Part shown: piece after piece, positions 39,013 to 49,595 of the stretch
Numbering within the stretch: the first letter of the stretch is position 1
Layout of the letters: every line of letters begins with the position of its first letter
Assembly (NCBI GenBank): GCA_973895155.1
Contig: OZ316895.1
Span: 12,338,001 to 12,402,000, forward strand
Length of the DNA: 64,000 nucleotides
Origin: Marsupella aquatica
Taxonomy: Eukaryota > Marchantiophyta
Direction of reading: 5' to 3'
The notes under the pieces: generated by a model
What the model was told of the DNA's origin: nothing
Database searches by the model: none
Seen by the model: only the letters and a program-made list of their open reading frames with translations
Position numbers and translations under genes: made by a program

Positions 39013-42000
39013 TTATGATTCACTTGACTCGGACCTGTCGGTGGATTCTGCCTCCATGTCTAAAAATTTGTTCTCGGCCATATCATCAACATATCGACTA
39101 CGAATAAATTTTCTATCAGACCCTCTCCTTAATCTCAAACCTTTATGCTCCCAATGGAGGGTCCGCGCACTATCAGCTCGTCTAGCAATATTCTCAGCAT
39201 AGGAAGGTAGTACAAATGGTTTCTCGGGAGTTTTAATATATCGCCTAGCTACTTTCCTTCTGAGTTTGAAACGCCGGCGAAGATTCCAGTGTGACCTGAG
39301 GACGAGAAGTTTAGGGTTTTATGTCAACACCAAGAATATTTTAAAAACCAAAAAAAACGAGAAATCTAAGAGAGAATAAGGTAATGTACTAAAAAACCAA
39401 AAAACAGGGTTTTCTTAAGAGCTTACTCGAAAGCTTCTTACTCAGAAGAGTCTCCGCTGTCACTCCCTCCATTAGATCCTGGATCTTCTCCGGTAAGAGA
39501 CACTTTGGGAATGTTAGGATCCTCCTCTTCTTCCCCCTCTTCTGTCTCATCCTCATCATCAGAATCAAAATTTAAGACAGACTTCAGTTTGTCTCTCTTT
39601 CGTTTTGAAATAGAAGACTTTGGAGGGGATTTGGGCTCATACTCTTTTGGAGTAAGAAGATCCAGAAATACCTTAGAAGCAGTTTCCACAAACTCCTTCC
39701 TATTCTCGAGTCCAATTACAAAACGACCACAATTATCACCTGCAACAAATGTACTCCCCGAACCTACAGCCCAATCCAGAACAATATCTCCTGGACACGT
39801 AATTAGTTCCAACATAGCCTGCATGAATCCTGGATGTAGTCTGGCATTCCCGGAAAATTCAAGCTCCGGAGTTGTATCAACCTTCGCGAAGGGAAGTCCA
39901 ATCAGATTTGTAATGGAAGGATCCTCTGTTTTTGAAAGGGGTTTGAACTTAGGATCTTTTGGGACTTTCACCTTGGATGATATCCGTGAAAATACATCCA
40001 AACGTAAAGTGAATACTTGAAAAGGGAACAAAATAGAGGAAGGACCCTTAGATTACAATAGCGTCGGGCGCTAGCAAATAATCCACAAAATCAAGTTGAA
40101 TAATTTACCTGAAATAAGGTCGAATAAAAAGGAAAGTAATAGATAATATGAATAGCGCCGGGCGCTAGCAAAAGGATCAATAAAATTACCTGTAAATCAG
40201 ACTTCGCTTTGTACATTGGGAACCCCATGACGACATTATGTGTACATAGACACTGGAATTTCTTGGACTCTTGACAAGCGGAGATGACCTAAGAAATTTG
40301 ATCATACTCCCCCGTATGGAGTATCGCAATAATTCCGTCATCCGACAAAAAAGGATCCATTGCCCGGAAAAAGGATCGGGCTAGGGTACAGTCGGGGACG
40401 TTCCATTTAGGGACCTTTCTGTCAAGCAAAGTCGGTTTTAGTCCAGTTGGCAAGTAAATAAAACCAGCGTCAACACCAAAAGGTCTTTGCTTCCCACCCC
40501 TCACCACTCCTTTCAGCCGGCATCCAGATTTGATCAGGTCTTTCCCCCACTTTTCGGCAGCATTTACCCATTCCAGCTTCTCCTCCTTATTAAACACACT
40601 GTCCACAAGTTCACTGACACTGGTCTCAACGAAACAATGACGAGACGACTTGGCTTTAAAATCCCCAACATCACGTTGGAGCCCAGTGGCAGCTTGAGAA
40701 TCCCGTTCTGATTGTCCAGCATCTCGAGTCCTTCTGCTTTTCTTTTTTGTACTCGTCGCATCGACTGGGACAATCGATTTCCCAGAATTAACTGGTGTAA
40801 GTGGATCTGGCAAAGCGCCAGTATTTGCTTCTGAAGCTTCTGGAGTAGCCTTCGTATCATCTGTGCCATCTGCATCTGACTTCTTTTGACCTATGGACAT
40901 ATTGCAAAGAATGTGGGATTAGGGCCTTCAAGCAAACATTGATGAAGATTGAATCACAAGAATGGTAGCGCCGGGCGCTAGCAAACATTTGAAAAAAGAT
41001 GGAAAACTTATGTTTCTTTCCGGATCTCGTGGAGGCACTTGGCAATGCAGTGTCTATTTTAACTTTCCCTCGTGGCTTGCGGCTCCTATCTACATGGACA
41101 ACTACTGTCTCACAGATTGTCTGTAACTCCGTATAAGATTTATCGACGTCGCTAAGGAGACCTTGCTTCATCTCAGAAACAATGTTGGGAAGGATCTGCG
41201 ACTTTGCAAGTTTCAGAAACCAATCCTTCTCCACTTCATCAAAGGGTGAATCCCACTTGTCTGTGTCAAGGTACCATGGGCAGTGAATTCTTTCCCAATC
41301 GGACATTTCCCTTGGCGGTAGTTTACCCTCGGCAGGATACATCGAGTATAAGTCACAAACAAGATCTCCCTCCTTTACAGTAATCCACTTGTGAAATGCG
41401 GCTGGATACGACCAAAGAGCATCCGGGGAATGAATTTCCATCCAAATGTAGAAACGATACAAATACCTCTTGGCCCTCTTCTGATTTTTCTCGGTATATA
41501 CCTCTTTATCAGGGTATTTTGATGGCCACATGGTGTTGAAGAACTTTGCCTTCACAAGATCCCCATACCTTCGGAATTCACTTGAAATTACTTCAATCAG
41601 ATTTTCTACCGAGTCACACCCTGACTGGGCAAGCCTATCAACCGGTAGCGTTTCAATCGCTGTGGATATTGCCGAGTGTAGCATCCCAATTGCAATTCCC
41701 TCGACGGTATTCCATGTTTGCCATGTGTGGCACCACTGCTTCACTGGATCATCGTTCACACTCGAAGGGTGGAAGAATTGTTTTCTCAACTCTGGAGTAC
41801 ATACGAGCAATGTACACCTCAATTTTGGATCAAGCGCCGAAACTCCAGTGAAGAGTCTGGCACGGTCCATAGTGCAAACAACCGAATCTAGTTTTTTCTC
41901 TCGCTTGTTTTTCTCTGTCAAAACATACATCTCTGCACAGGTACCTAGAAAATCTTCAAACTCAGGACTAAGAAGAGGAGTGATTTTGGACGTTTTTGTG

Positions 42001-43269
42001 GACCAATCTTTAGTAGATTCTTTCAACATGAGCGATTGCCGCTTTGTGATGTCATCAGCCGACCAAGGATTGCCTTGACTTGCTGCCAGTGCCATGTCCA
42101 TCTTGAACTGGTTAGTGTAAGCTTTGATTTTGTTTTCGCATAAAATATAGACTAGAGCTTCCAGAGGCATTTTTATTGTGTACCAAGAATGTTTTCGAGT
42201 CTTCTGTTTGATATACTCAAACTTTGCATAATTGGCGCTGTCAATGATAGACTTGTAGTGCTCTAGATCGTGAGAAAGAATCCTCCGGATTCTGTCTGCG
42301 TCAAGTATCCACGACGGTTCAACAACGGCCTGCCCTAACCTGCAATAGGTCAGGTTTTCAATTATTAGCGCCGGGCGCTAGCTTAACTTAAACACTCAAT
42401 TAGCCTATAAACACTGTATTATTTTATAAACACTCCATAAACACTATATTTATGTAATCAACAAGTATTGCGGAAATCGTTAATTACAAGCTAGGGCAAA
42501 AAACGTACTGGTTCACAGTGTGCATAGCCGCCTCAATCTGAATTTGTGAAGCTTTGTCGCCCTTGAAAATGGTGCAGAGAACTCTGGGATGATACTTGAC
42601 GTTGTCAGGATTTTCCTTAGTGACCATCGTCCACGAGTAAAGTCGATGATTCCCGTCGAACAATGAGAACATTTTGTCTTTCAAGATCATAAAGGCAGGA
42701 TCTGCCTCGCACTCCAGCTCAAACTTCTCGTTCTCAGCAACCCAAATTGGATCCCAACTCTCCCTGATCTCTTCATTGTAGATTTGCTCCACACCATCCG
42801 AATCGGTCGGCTGTACAAAAAACCGCATTCCTATCCTGGGATTGTATCCACTACTTCGGAATGAGTCTTTCAATTTCTCAATTGACGCACTCTCCTTCTG
42901 TAACGTCCGAACAACCTCCATGTGGACCAGGCGACAAAGCGGAATCCGTGGAGGTTCCTTCTCATTACCCCAAAAATCTTTCCCAAACGACATAATGTGT
43001 TTGGAGATGACTTCATCCATTCCAAGTCCTACCTCGTTGCCCTCTCCCAAAGCGTAATCGGTCATGCCATCAGTCTCCATTCTGCCCCTTCTTGGCTTCT
43101 GGCTTGGGAGTGTTGTGTTCGACGAAGGAATCGCTCCGCTCGATCTTGTAACACGACGCGAATAGAATGCCCCAGAGAATGAAGATTGTGTACTCTCGCA
43201 ATGACCCTGATCTCCCTCCGGAATCGTGGTATACCCTCTTGGAGAGCTTGGAGCGCTTGAAGGTTGCAT
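39013..43269 (-). CDS. ParB-like domain fused to an N4/N6 DNA methyltransferase, interrupted by one stop
   Basis: Five exons: 43269-42509, 42339-41039, 40890-40190, 39971-39442 and 39295-39013. They total 3576 bp (1192 codons), with all phases agreeing. Residues about 125-255 form a ParB/sulfiredoxin-like domain with the signature LFDGNHRLYSW (near 203-213). Residues about 255-690 are unrecognised. The C-terminal half is a beta-class amino-methyltransferase: a motif IV region (FGVDAGFIYLPTG) precedes an S-adenosylmethionine-binding motif I (VLDWAVGSGSTFVAGDN, near 985) followed by GRFVIGLENRKEFVETA. In bacteria and phages ParB-like domains are often fused to such enzymes. Oddities: motif IV reads LPTG where DPPY or NPPY is usual, and codon 888 is TAG (40291-40289). 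Exon 4 uses an AAG acceptor and is the least certain join. A possible extra 5' exon lies at 43626-43437. Confidence 0.78.
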
Positions 43270-43626
43270 CGTGGAGCCCCAAAGTTTGCGAAGGTGCTTG
43301 TACGACACAGAGCCAGTGTCTATTCTCACGCTCTGAACAGATTACCGTACAAAAAGAACAACCAGGAAACGTTTAAAACTTGGGTGGTTGACATCATGGG
43401 AGGTAGATCGATGCGGAAGAAAAGGATCTCACTCACCAATCATGACAAGGACAAGTGGCCGATACTGTTTAGAATGAGTATATGTAACGCCTCTTTTTAA
43501 CTGGGGTACGGGAGGAGCGACGATCCGTAGGCTATTGTTAAGGAAGTCAATTGCAAAAAGTGTGAAACAATGAGTACGTTCATGCACTTTACCGTTAGAT
43601 ATAACCGTTGGGATAATACAAGTCAT

Positions 43627-44166
43627 TCCTTTCGATACTAGCGCCAGGCGCTAGCATTCAAAAACCAACAAAATAACATCATTAACACTGATATTAGCCA
43701 TGAAATTATGTCAGCGCCCGGCGCTAACTATATTTGATACGTGTATATTTCCTACAAACAACAATTATATAAAACAAACTCAATGTCTTTTGACATTTCT
43801 GTTATTCCAATAAAATTAATAGAGTTTTGAACCATTAATTGGATGTGGATTAATGATAGCGCCTGGCGCTAGCATATGAAGTTTGGTTTTAGGTTTTAAT
43901 TCCATGACATATTTATGGTAGCGCCGGGCGCTAGTCAATATCTGATCGTGTTTCTCAAACTATATTATTGATGTTACCAGTACGTAGTGACGTTGGCAAA
44001 ACGACAAACGACATTTATGTTTCTACATTTTACGACTAGTACCAGTTTTGTCGTTCACAAACGATAATCTTCTGGAGTTTGTTACGAATTCACTTAACTT
44101 AAGTCGGGTTATGTTCTCCTCTTCTCTCATTTTCTCTGTTTTCCAATTCGGGATTATTGTTCCGCA
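43627..44166. promoter_or_regulatory. Divergent control region between the two main transposon genes
   Basis: This gap of about 540 bp separates the ATG of the transposase (44167, plus) from the 5' part of the ParB-methyltransferase gene (minus). It holds four palindromes (43639-43653, 43712-43726, 43857-43871, 43919-43933), a local density well above the element's average. A shared two-way promoter, with the palindromes as operators, is the simplest reading. That is inference. Confidence 0.55.
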
Positions 44167-47100
44167 ATGTCTAATTCAGTTGTGCTTCTGCGTTCTGGAA
44201 CTGGAGAGATTGTACGCATTCCTTTAGGTTCTTCCGATACGTACAAACAGGTTAGTGAGAACTATCTTTGTGGAAGATTTGACATTGGCATCAATGACAT
44301 TCTTTCCATCAAACCTGTTGATGCTTCTGGAGACGAGGCTGGTGACGCATTGTTTGATATCGACGATGGAGTCAGATTTTGGCACCTGACCGCTGGGAAG
44401 AGATACTATATCAATCTTTGAGATAATTCCGTTACGAATGAAATTCATCCGGTTCCCGTCATTCACCTTTCCGATAGTGATGAGGAGGATGTTGCCGTTC
44501 ATTCGCAAAAATTGCCCAATCCGGGAACTTTGGTCAAGATGGAAGGTCAGTTTCCTTCCGAGGCACACGTTGTGGGGGGTGTTGCGAAGACACACGTTGT
44601 GGGGGGTGTTGCGGGAGGTATTGTCTATCGTCGAAGCGCGATGGATGCTATTCTCAAATCAACTGGCCATAGTGAACTATCGCGATTCATCTGAACATGT
44701 GATTTCAGGCATGAGCAAGTGAATTGCCTCCCAAGCAAATACAATGGAAACGTTGTATTTGAATTGCCTCCCGCAGAAGGTCTTCTTTCAAAAGGTTCAA
44801 GACTCCGTGACATGGATCGGCCGAAAGACTGCTACTTCTGGACACGAATATTTCCAACCTCTACGAATGTACAACCAAAAAAGTTCTGGGAATTTGGTAA
44901 AGTGACGTGTACAGGAGCACTAGAATGTCAGAATCAGAAGTGTGATTATCTTTTGCGGAAGAAACGAAGAAATTGTAAAGCTTGGGATGGGACACCCAAA
45001 CTCGCGGGGCCACATACCGTAGGAAAGATGATTGACGAGGGTGGCGTAGTTTGTCACTATTGCCAACGATTACCCTTTTGTACTGAAGCATGTCCTGCAA
45101 TGCTTTTTTATATGTACCCTCAACTACTTCTAGACGCGGATACTTGTAAGCATATGTCCCGTCTTGCTGTGCATGTCGGAACTCATGCTCACCCTAGTCG
45201 AAAAGTTTTTTCTCGTGGTGCTGAAAAGATTGCTCACAACTTCATAAAGAAACAACATGAAGCTACGCCGTGTGCCACACCATTGGGTCTGAAGAACGCT
45301 ATAACTGGATCTTTAAGGAAGGCTCTTTGTGTGTCCAACAATGACATTGGTGAATTGGAGGAAAGAGAAATTTGGGAGTCGTTAATGGTAGTTTCGACCC
45401 CTCAAAAGTTCGCATCTCTTTTTCGAAGCGTTCGGCAAGACCAAAAAGGCAAAGGTGAGTTGGAGTTTCTTGTTGAAATGCAGAAATGCATAATCTTTCC
45501 CTTTCTACAACGTTACATGCTCCCAGGTCAAGGCTGTAAAGAGGATAGGCCACATATTTTCAAAATGACTGTAAAAGGGCACGGATCCGGAGTTGATTTG
45601 TTGCGCCAAATGCAGCCTGGAGGTCCATTGGAAGGGGCATGGGTCAGTTTTGATGTGATGAGGAGGATGACAAAAGATTGGATAACTTTTAGTGCACATG
45701 TTTATGATCACAATTATCGTGCTCTTTGCACAATTTTCACATGTGAGTTGAAAGCAGAAGATTCAGAGTCTCTAGAGAAAGCCTGGAAATTGATGATTGA
45801 GGTTTGCCATGAAAATGGGTTGGATAATGTTGTGATCCATGGATTCATGGCTGACAATGCCCAAGCTGGATGGAATGTTGTTCGGAATATATTTTTCGGA
45901 GGACATCCTAACCCAGAAAAGGGATGTTCAACATCCAGTAACCACTCGAACTCATACTAGCGCTTGGCGCTACCATTATTTTCAGTTAGTGTGGTCTCGT
46001 AGGTTTCGTTCATCATTATCTTGTTTTTGATACTAGCGCCCGGCGCTAGTATTAATGGACCACTTGTTTCTTAAATTTAGCAAAAATATAGTTTGAATGT
46101 TGCTAGCGCCAGGCGCTGTCATTGACTTTATGTACATGTGGCTAAGTCATTTCCTAAACTCTGCTGCTATGGTGGATGCAGAACAAAAGCGTGGAGGAAA
46201 GCGCTATGATTCCTAACTGTACTACTTCAGAGGCGGCGCATTCCATAATGAAGGCTTGGCAAACTAAGAAAAAGGCTGGCCTATTCGAAGCATGTGAGAT
46301 GGACCAAAACAGGGGTGTCTCACAAGTTGCAACATATACGGCGTATAAGAGAGGTCTTCACCGAGGAACCAGACCTACAATTTGGGAATTGGCATTCCGT
46401 TCGGCGGACCAAGCAGGTTCTTCAAAACTTTTCCAAGATGCTTCCAATATGCTTCTTTCCGGTGCGGCTGAATTCGACCTGGAAAGGAGTGGTCCACTCA
46501 ATGGGGATGTTACAACAAAGTCTATGAAGAGGAAAGGTCAGGCCTCTGGGAACATCTCGGCACAAGACTCCCATCGGCATGACACTATTCTTGTAACATC
46601 ACCAAATACTCGAGGTATGAAGAGGAAAAACTTAAACAAGACCGAATTCTCCCCGAATGCAGAGGGACCTGTTCACGATAACATTGGCGTTGTGGATCTG
46701 TCGGAAAGCGAAATCGAAGAAGGCTGTCATTGGAGTACTCCGCCGTGGAGGAGGGTGACAAGGTCTTCTGTAGCACCGCAAAGTGCACCTCCGAACCTCC
46801 AAAGGGTTGTCCATGACTCATCTGTGTTGGAGACTGACGTGCGACCAGGTGCTTGGCACCTGCGAAGAGTGACAAAACATGGTGCAGGGCCTCAATGTAA
46901 TGGATCTCTTGGTGGTAAATCGGAACGAGATGACTATCGAAATCATCTTAAAAAGGTTGGTTACTCGTCAACGGATGGTGTAGTTGGCATTGTTGTCAAA
47001 GTACATCGCATGTTCAGGGGAGAACCACATCCTGAGATGATTTGGTTCTGTCCCAATAATTCATGCTATAAGAGTCGGCCCCGTCGTAATGTGGTGAATC

Positions 47101-47699
47101 TTCCCCCGTTTCCTCATACCCTGCCCGTTTTGAAGGGCACGAATCTTTCGGAAGCTGAGATCCAATTCCTATCTCAGCAAGGGATTGCGATCAATCCAGA
47201 GGCCGGACGTCAGGCTCCTCCATCTCCATTTGACTTGCGAATCAATGTGAATGTTTTCCCTGAGAAAATCAATCTCCTGGAGCCAAATATCCGCCTTCGG
47301 AGTAGGAATGGTAAAAATACAGTCCCACGTTCAAATCTTTCACAAGGACACAACAAAAGAATTGAATCTGCAAACAACGAGTTGATGACACTTATTCAAC
47401 AGTTTGATGTTTCAATCGGAAACTCTTGGGGCAAACAATTTCAGATCCAGACCCAAGAGAAACTTCGTACGGCAAACACTTACTGGGTGCAGATTTGTAT
47501 TTTCCCCTGCTGTTCTTGTGAGGACTTCTATCGTCGCCATTCTCATGGACGGCCTTTCATGCCTTGCAAGCATCTATATTGGGTTTATACCAACGTCCTC
47601 AAACTAGATGTCGTGGATTCAACTTTGGCTAGTCAGCCAATTTTGACTGTAGGTGAGGTGAGGCTCATTCTAGCTAGGCAGAATTCTCTAAACTTATAG
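44167..47699 (+). CDS. Mutator-like transposase with SWIM zinc finger, decayed
   Basis: From ATG 44167 one frame runs to about 45935, broken only by TGA at 44419-44421 and 44692-44694. The second part is 46182-47699. The N-terminus (MSNSVVLLRSGTGEIVRIPL) may form a ubiquitin-like or PB1-like fold. A Cys/His-rich segment follows (CTGALECQNQKC to CKHMSRLAVHVGTHAH), like the WRKY/GCM-type finger of Mutator transposases. The DDE core shows WVSFDVMRRM and GFMADNAQAGWNVVRNIF. The tail ends in a SWIM finger, CSCEDF with MPCKHLYW. The intron at about 45936-46181 has three palindromes, but the donor CCA|GTAACC and acceptor GATGCAG|AAC disagree by one base in phase, so a frameshift or another site is involved. 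The catalytic Glu was not placed. Confidence 0.8.
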
Positions 47700-48189
47700 A
47701 CTAGAGATTAAGTAACGTTGAATGGCTCCAACCTCATTTGTTGCATTGCAACGTTTCATTTCTTTTCGACGATCACATTTGGTTAATATATATGGCTAGC
47801 GCCCGGCGCTAGCATAAGTTTGTCCCGTTCTGAGTGAACCTCTTTCATTTCATGGGCCGGATGGATTCTTTCATGGGCCGGATGGATTCTCATCTAAAGT
47901 CTTACACTAGTAGGTATTTTTGCAATAAGTTTATTTAAATGGGCTAGAAATCTTGGTTTGTTTTTTGTTAGCGCCTAGCGATATTATAGAATACAGTTCC
48001 GATTCCGATGATATTTTTGAGATAAGTAACATTTCGAGTGTGTTTCGTATCAGCAGCCAGTGTATGGTTGGACCCACTCGATGGTTTATGTATATTTGGT
48101 GGAGAAGTGACTGCATTTAGTTGTTGTAAGGAACCCGATCAAGTGTTACATTTCGCTAAAATGTGGGCTCAAAACTTCAAAACATTCAT

Positions 48190-48258
48190 GGTACAGGTTC
48201 CTGTTTTCCTGTTAACAGGAGTTCTGTTTTCCTGTTTCCTGTCTCGGTGGTGATGCCC
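48190..48258 (-). repeat. Right inverted end of the DNA transposon
   Basis: On the minus strand this reads GGGCATCACCACCGAGACAG, then repeated ACAGGAAA motifs. It mirrors the left end at 36674-36710 in the same spacing. The match is good only over about 20 bp plus the motif repeats. Confidence 0.8.
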
Positions 48259-48266
48259 AATTGGTG

Positions 48267-49015
48267 CAAACTATAGTAGTACAATTCTAGAGAAATTCAC
48301 AAAAGAGCAGTCTGCTAGCAAGTTAATTGTCATTGAATGATTCTTTCTACAGATGGTGGTAGAGCACTGCAGTTTTGAACTGATCCACTAGCAGTAATTG
48401 GCAGAATGGAGTTCAGTTGAAGTGATGGGGGGAGCCAAGAATGGCCCCAGGCCAGAACCTATTGTCGGCAAACATATTATAGGCAGATGTATTTAAAATT
48501 GTATTTTACACCGAATTGTCAAATTCAGCCTATTGTGACCAAGTAGGTTTGGTCTCTGTGCACTCAAGTGATAAGTTTTCAGCATATGTCTGTTGTAGCA
48601 GTTTCATAGGAGGGCCTTCATTGACAAGGGAGTACCCGGAGCCCTGGTAAGTGTACATCCAATAGGAGCAGACAGCTTAAATAAGTAGAAGGAACAATAC
48701 TCAATGATACAAACTAACAAAAGCAACGGCTAGGTAGAAGGAACAACACTCACTGTCAATAAACAAACAATCAGGTTTATTCACTTGACACATTACACCA
48801 TACTAGCCCCGATTACCCATTAATAGCGGAGAGGACATTAAAAATGTTACCAAAATATATTCTCTATTCATATTCTTTGAAGGATGAAATGATAAAAAAC
48901 TGATCATTTTAATAGTCATATATAATATACCATTCTCCTTTCTATGCACATCCCTCTTTGTTGCACATATGTTGTGCTGGGGCCGTAGTGCCCATTTTTT
49001 GAATACAAATACTTA
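48267..49015. other. Spacer, no gene seen
   Basis: Unique-looking sequence between the DNA transposon and the retroelement nest. Short open frames only. Confidence 0.4.
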
Positions 49016-49020
49016 GAAAT

Positions 49021-49107
49021 TAGAGGTATATGCTTAAACAACCCCCTCTGGACTGTTTCCTACTTGATAGACCCCCTATGTTCAGATATGCCCCAATAGA
49101 CCCCCCA
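49021..49107 (+). repeat. Left arm of a long-distance inverted repeat
   Basis: It begins TAGAGGTATATGCTTAA and contains CCCCCTCTGGACTGTTTC. The reverse complement of 61730-61815 matches it over about 86 bp with roughly ten differences. The two arms enclose the retroelement nest. Confidence 0.85.
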
Positions 49108-49595
49108 AAGTCTGTATGTTACCCAATCGACCCCCTTTGATAGTTTCTGGTTCATGACATGCCGTGTATTGCAATTGCAGTCTACCTGAATCTGTCCGTG
49201 GGTGCTCGCGTGGGTGCTCGCAACTTGACCAAACCGTCAAATGCTTGGTTTAGGGTCGGCCGGGCCGGGCCACGACGGCAATGATTGAGGATTTCAAAAA
49301 TGATGTGAAGCTAGATGTGAAGACAATATGTGTTATGTCTTCAAATGTTCATTATTGAATTGTCCTCACGTAATTTGGTCCAAATGATCATTGTTTCACA
49401 TTGGGTCACAACGACTTCTGTCGATTATGAGGTTTGGGGGAATCTATCGTATTGGAGGTTATTGCTCAGCTCAGTCTCTTTTCTTTAGTGAAGTGGAATG
49501 CATTCTTTAATATGACATATTATCACTACGAGATAGAGTGTGCCCAAAAACAAGACCAATTGCACATGGATTTAGGATGTGGCCAGGATAACTGA
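49108..49595. other. Spacer inside the inverted repeat, no gene seen
   Basis: It holds further copies of the CCCAATCGACCCCCT-like text of the inverted repeat arm, then unremarkable sequence up to the gypsy LTR. Confidence 0.35.

Larger units (their letters stand above)
37066..47983. repeat. Dispersed palindrome TAGCGCCNGGCGCTA, about 20 copies
   Basis: The 15-bp core has 7-bp arms around one free base; many copies extend to 17-19 bp (ACTAGCGCCGGGCGCTAGT). Sites: 37066-37084, 37259-37273 (degraded), 37538-37554, 38516-38530, 38638-38656, 38813-38831, 38939-38953, 40059-40073, 40153-40167, 40966-40980, 42366-42380, 43639-43653, 43712-43726, 43857-43871, 43919-43933, 45958-45972, 46034-46048, 46104-46118, 47797-47811 and 47969-47983. 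All lie between genes, in introns or in flanks of the transposon, none within an exon I assigned. Arm differences are mostly C-to-T or G-to-A. I saw no copy outside the element. Confidence 0.92.
36674..48258. mobile_element. 11.6 kb Mutator-like DNA transposon carrying a ParB-methyltransferase gene
   Basis: Both ends abut the same 8-mer AATTGGTG (36666-36673 and 48259-48266). Each end starts GGG, and after exactly 15 bases the inverted motif GACAGGAAACAGGAAAA begins (36689 on the plus strand, 48243 on the minus strand). Inside are a Mutator-like transposase gene (plus), a divergent ParB-DNA methyltransferase gene (minus), at least one further minus-strand gene, and about 20 palindromes. Mutator-like elements usually make 8-11 bp duplications, which fits. 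Three in-frame stops suggest this copy is no longer autonomous. The borders rest on my alignment of the two ends. Confidence 0.85.

Noticed and set aside
39505-40020. 171-codon plus-strand Ser-rich frame
   Set aside because: Antisense to the methyltransferase exon, which has recognisable motif I.
41530-42078. 182-codon plus-strand frame
   Set aside because: Antisense to exon 2 of the ParB-methyltransferase gene.
44419-44694. Recoding of TGA as an amino acid
   Set aside because: No recoding signal was identified, neighbouring genes use TGA as a stop, and the stops fit C-to-T decay of a silenced copy.
37066-47983. CRISPR array
   Set aside because: The palindromes are irregularly spaced by hundreds of bases and interleaved with genes and introns in a eukaryotic element.
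36674-48258. hAT element because of the 8-bp duplication
   Set aside because: The transposase has a Mutator-like core and a C-terminal SWIM finger and no hAT dimerisation domain.
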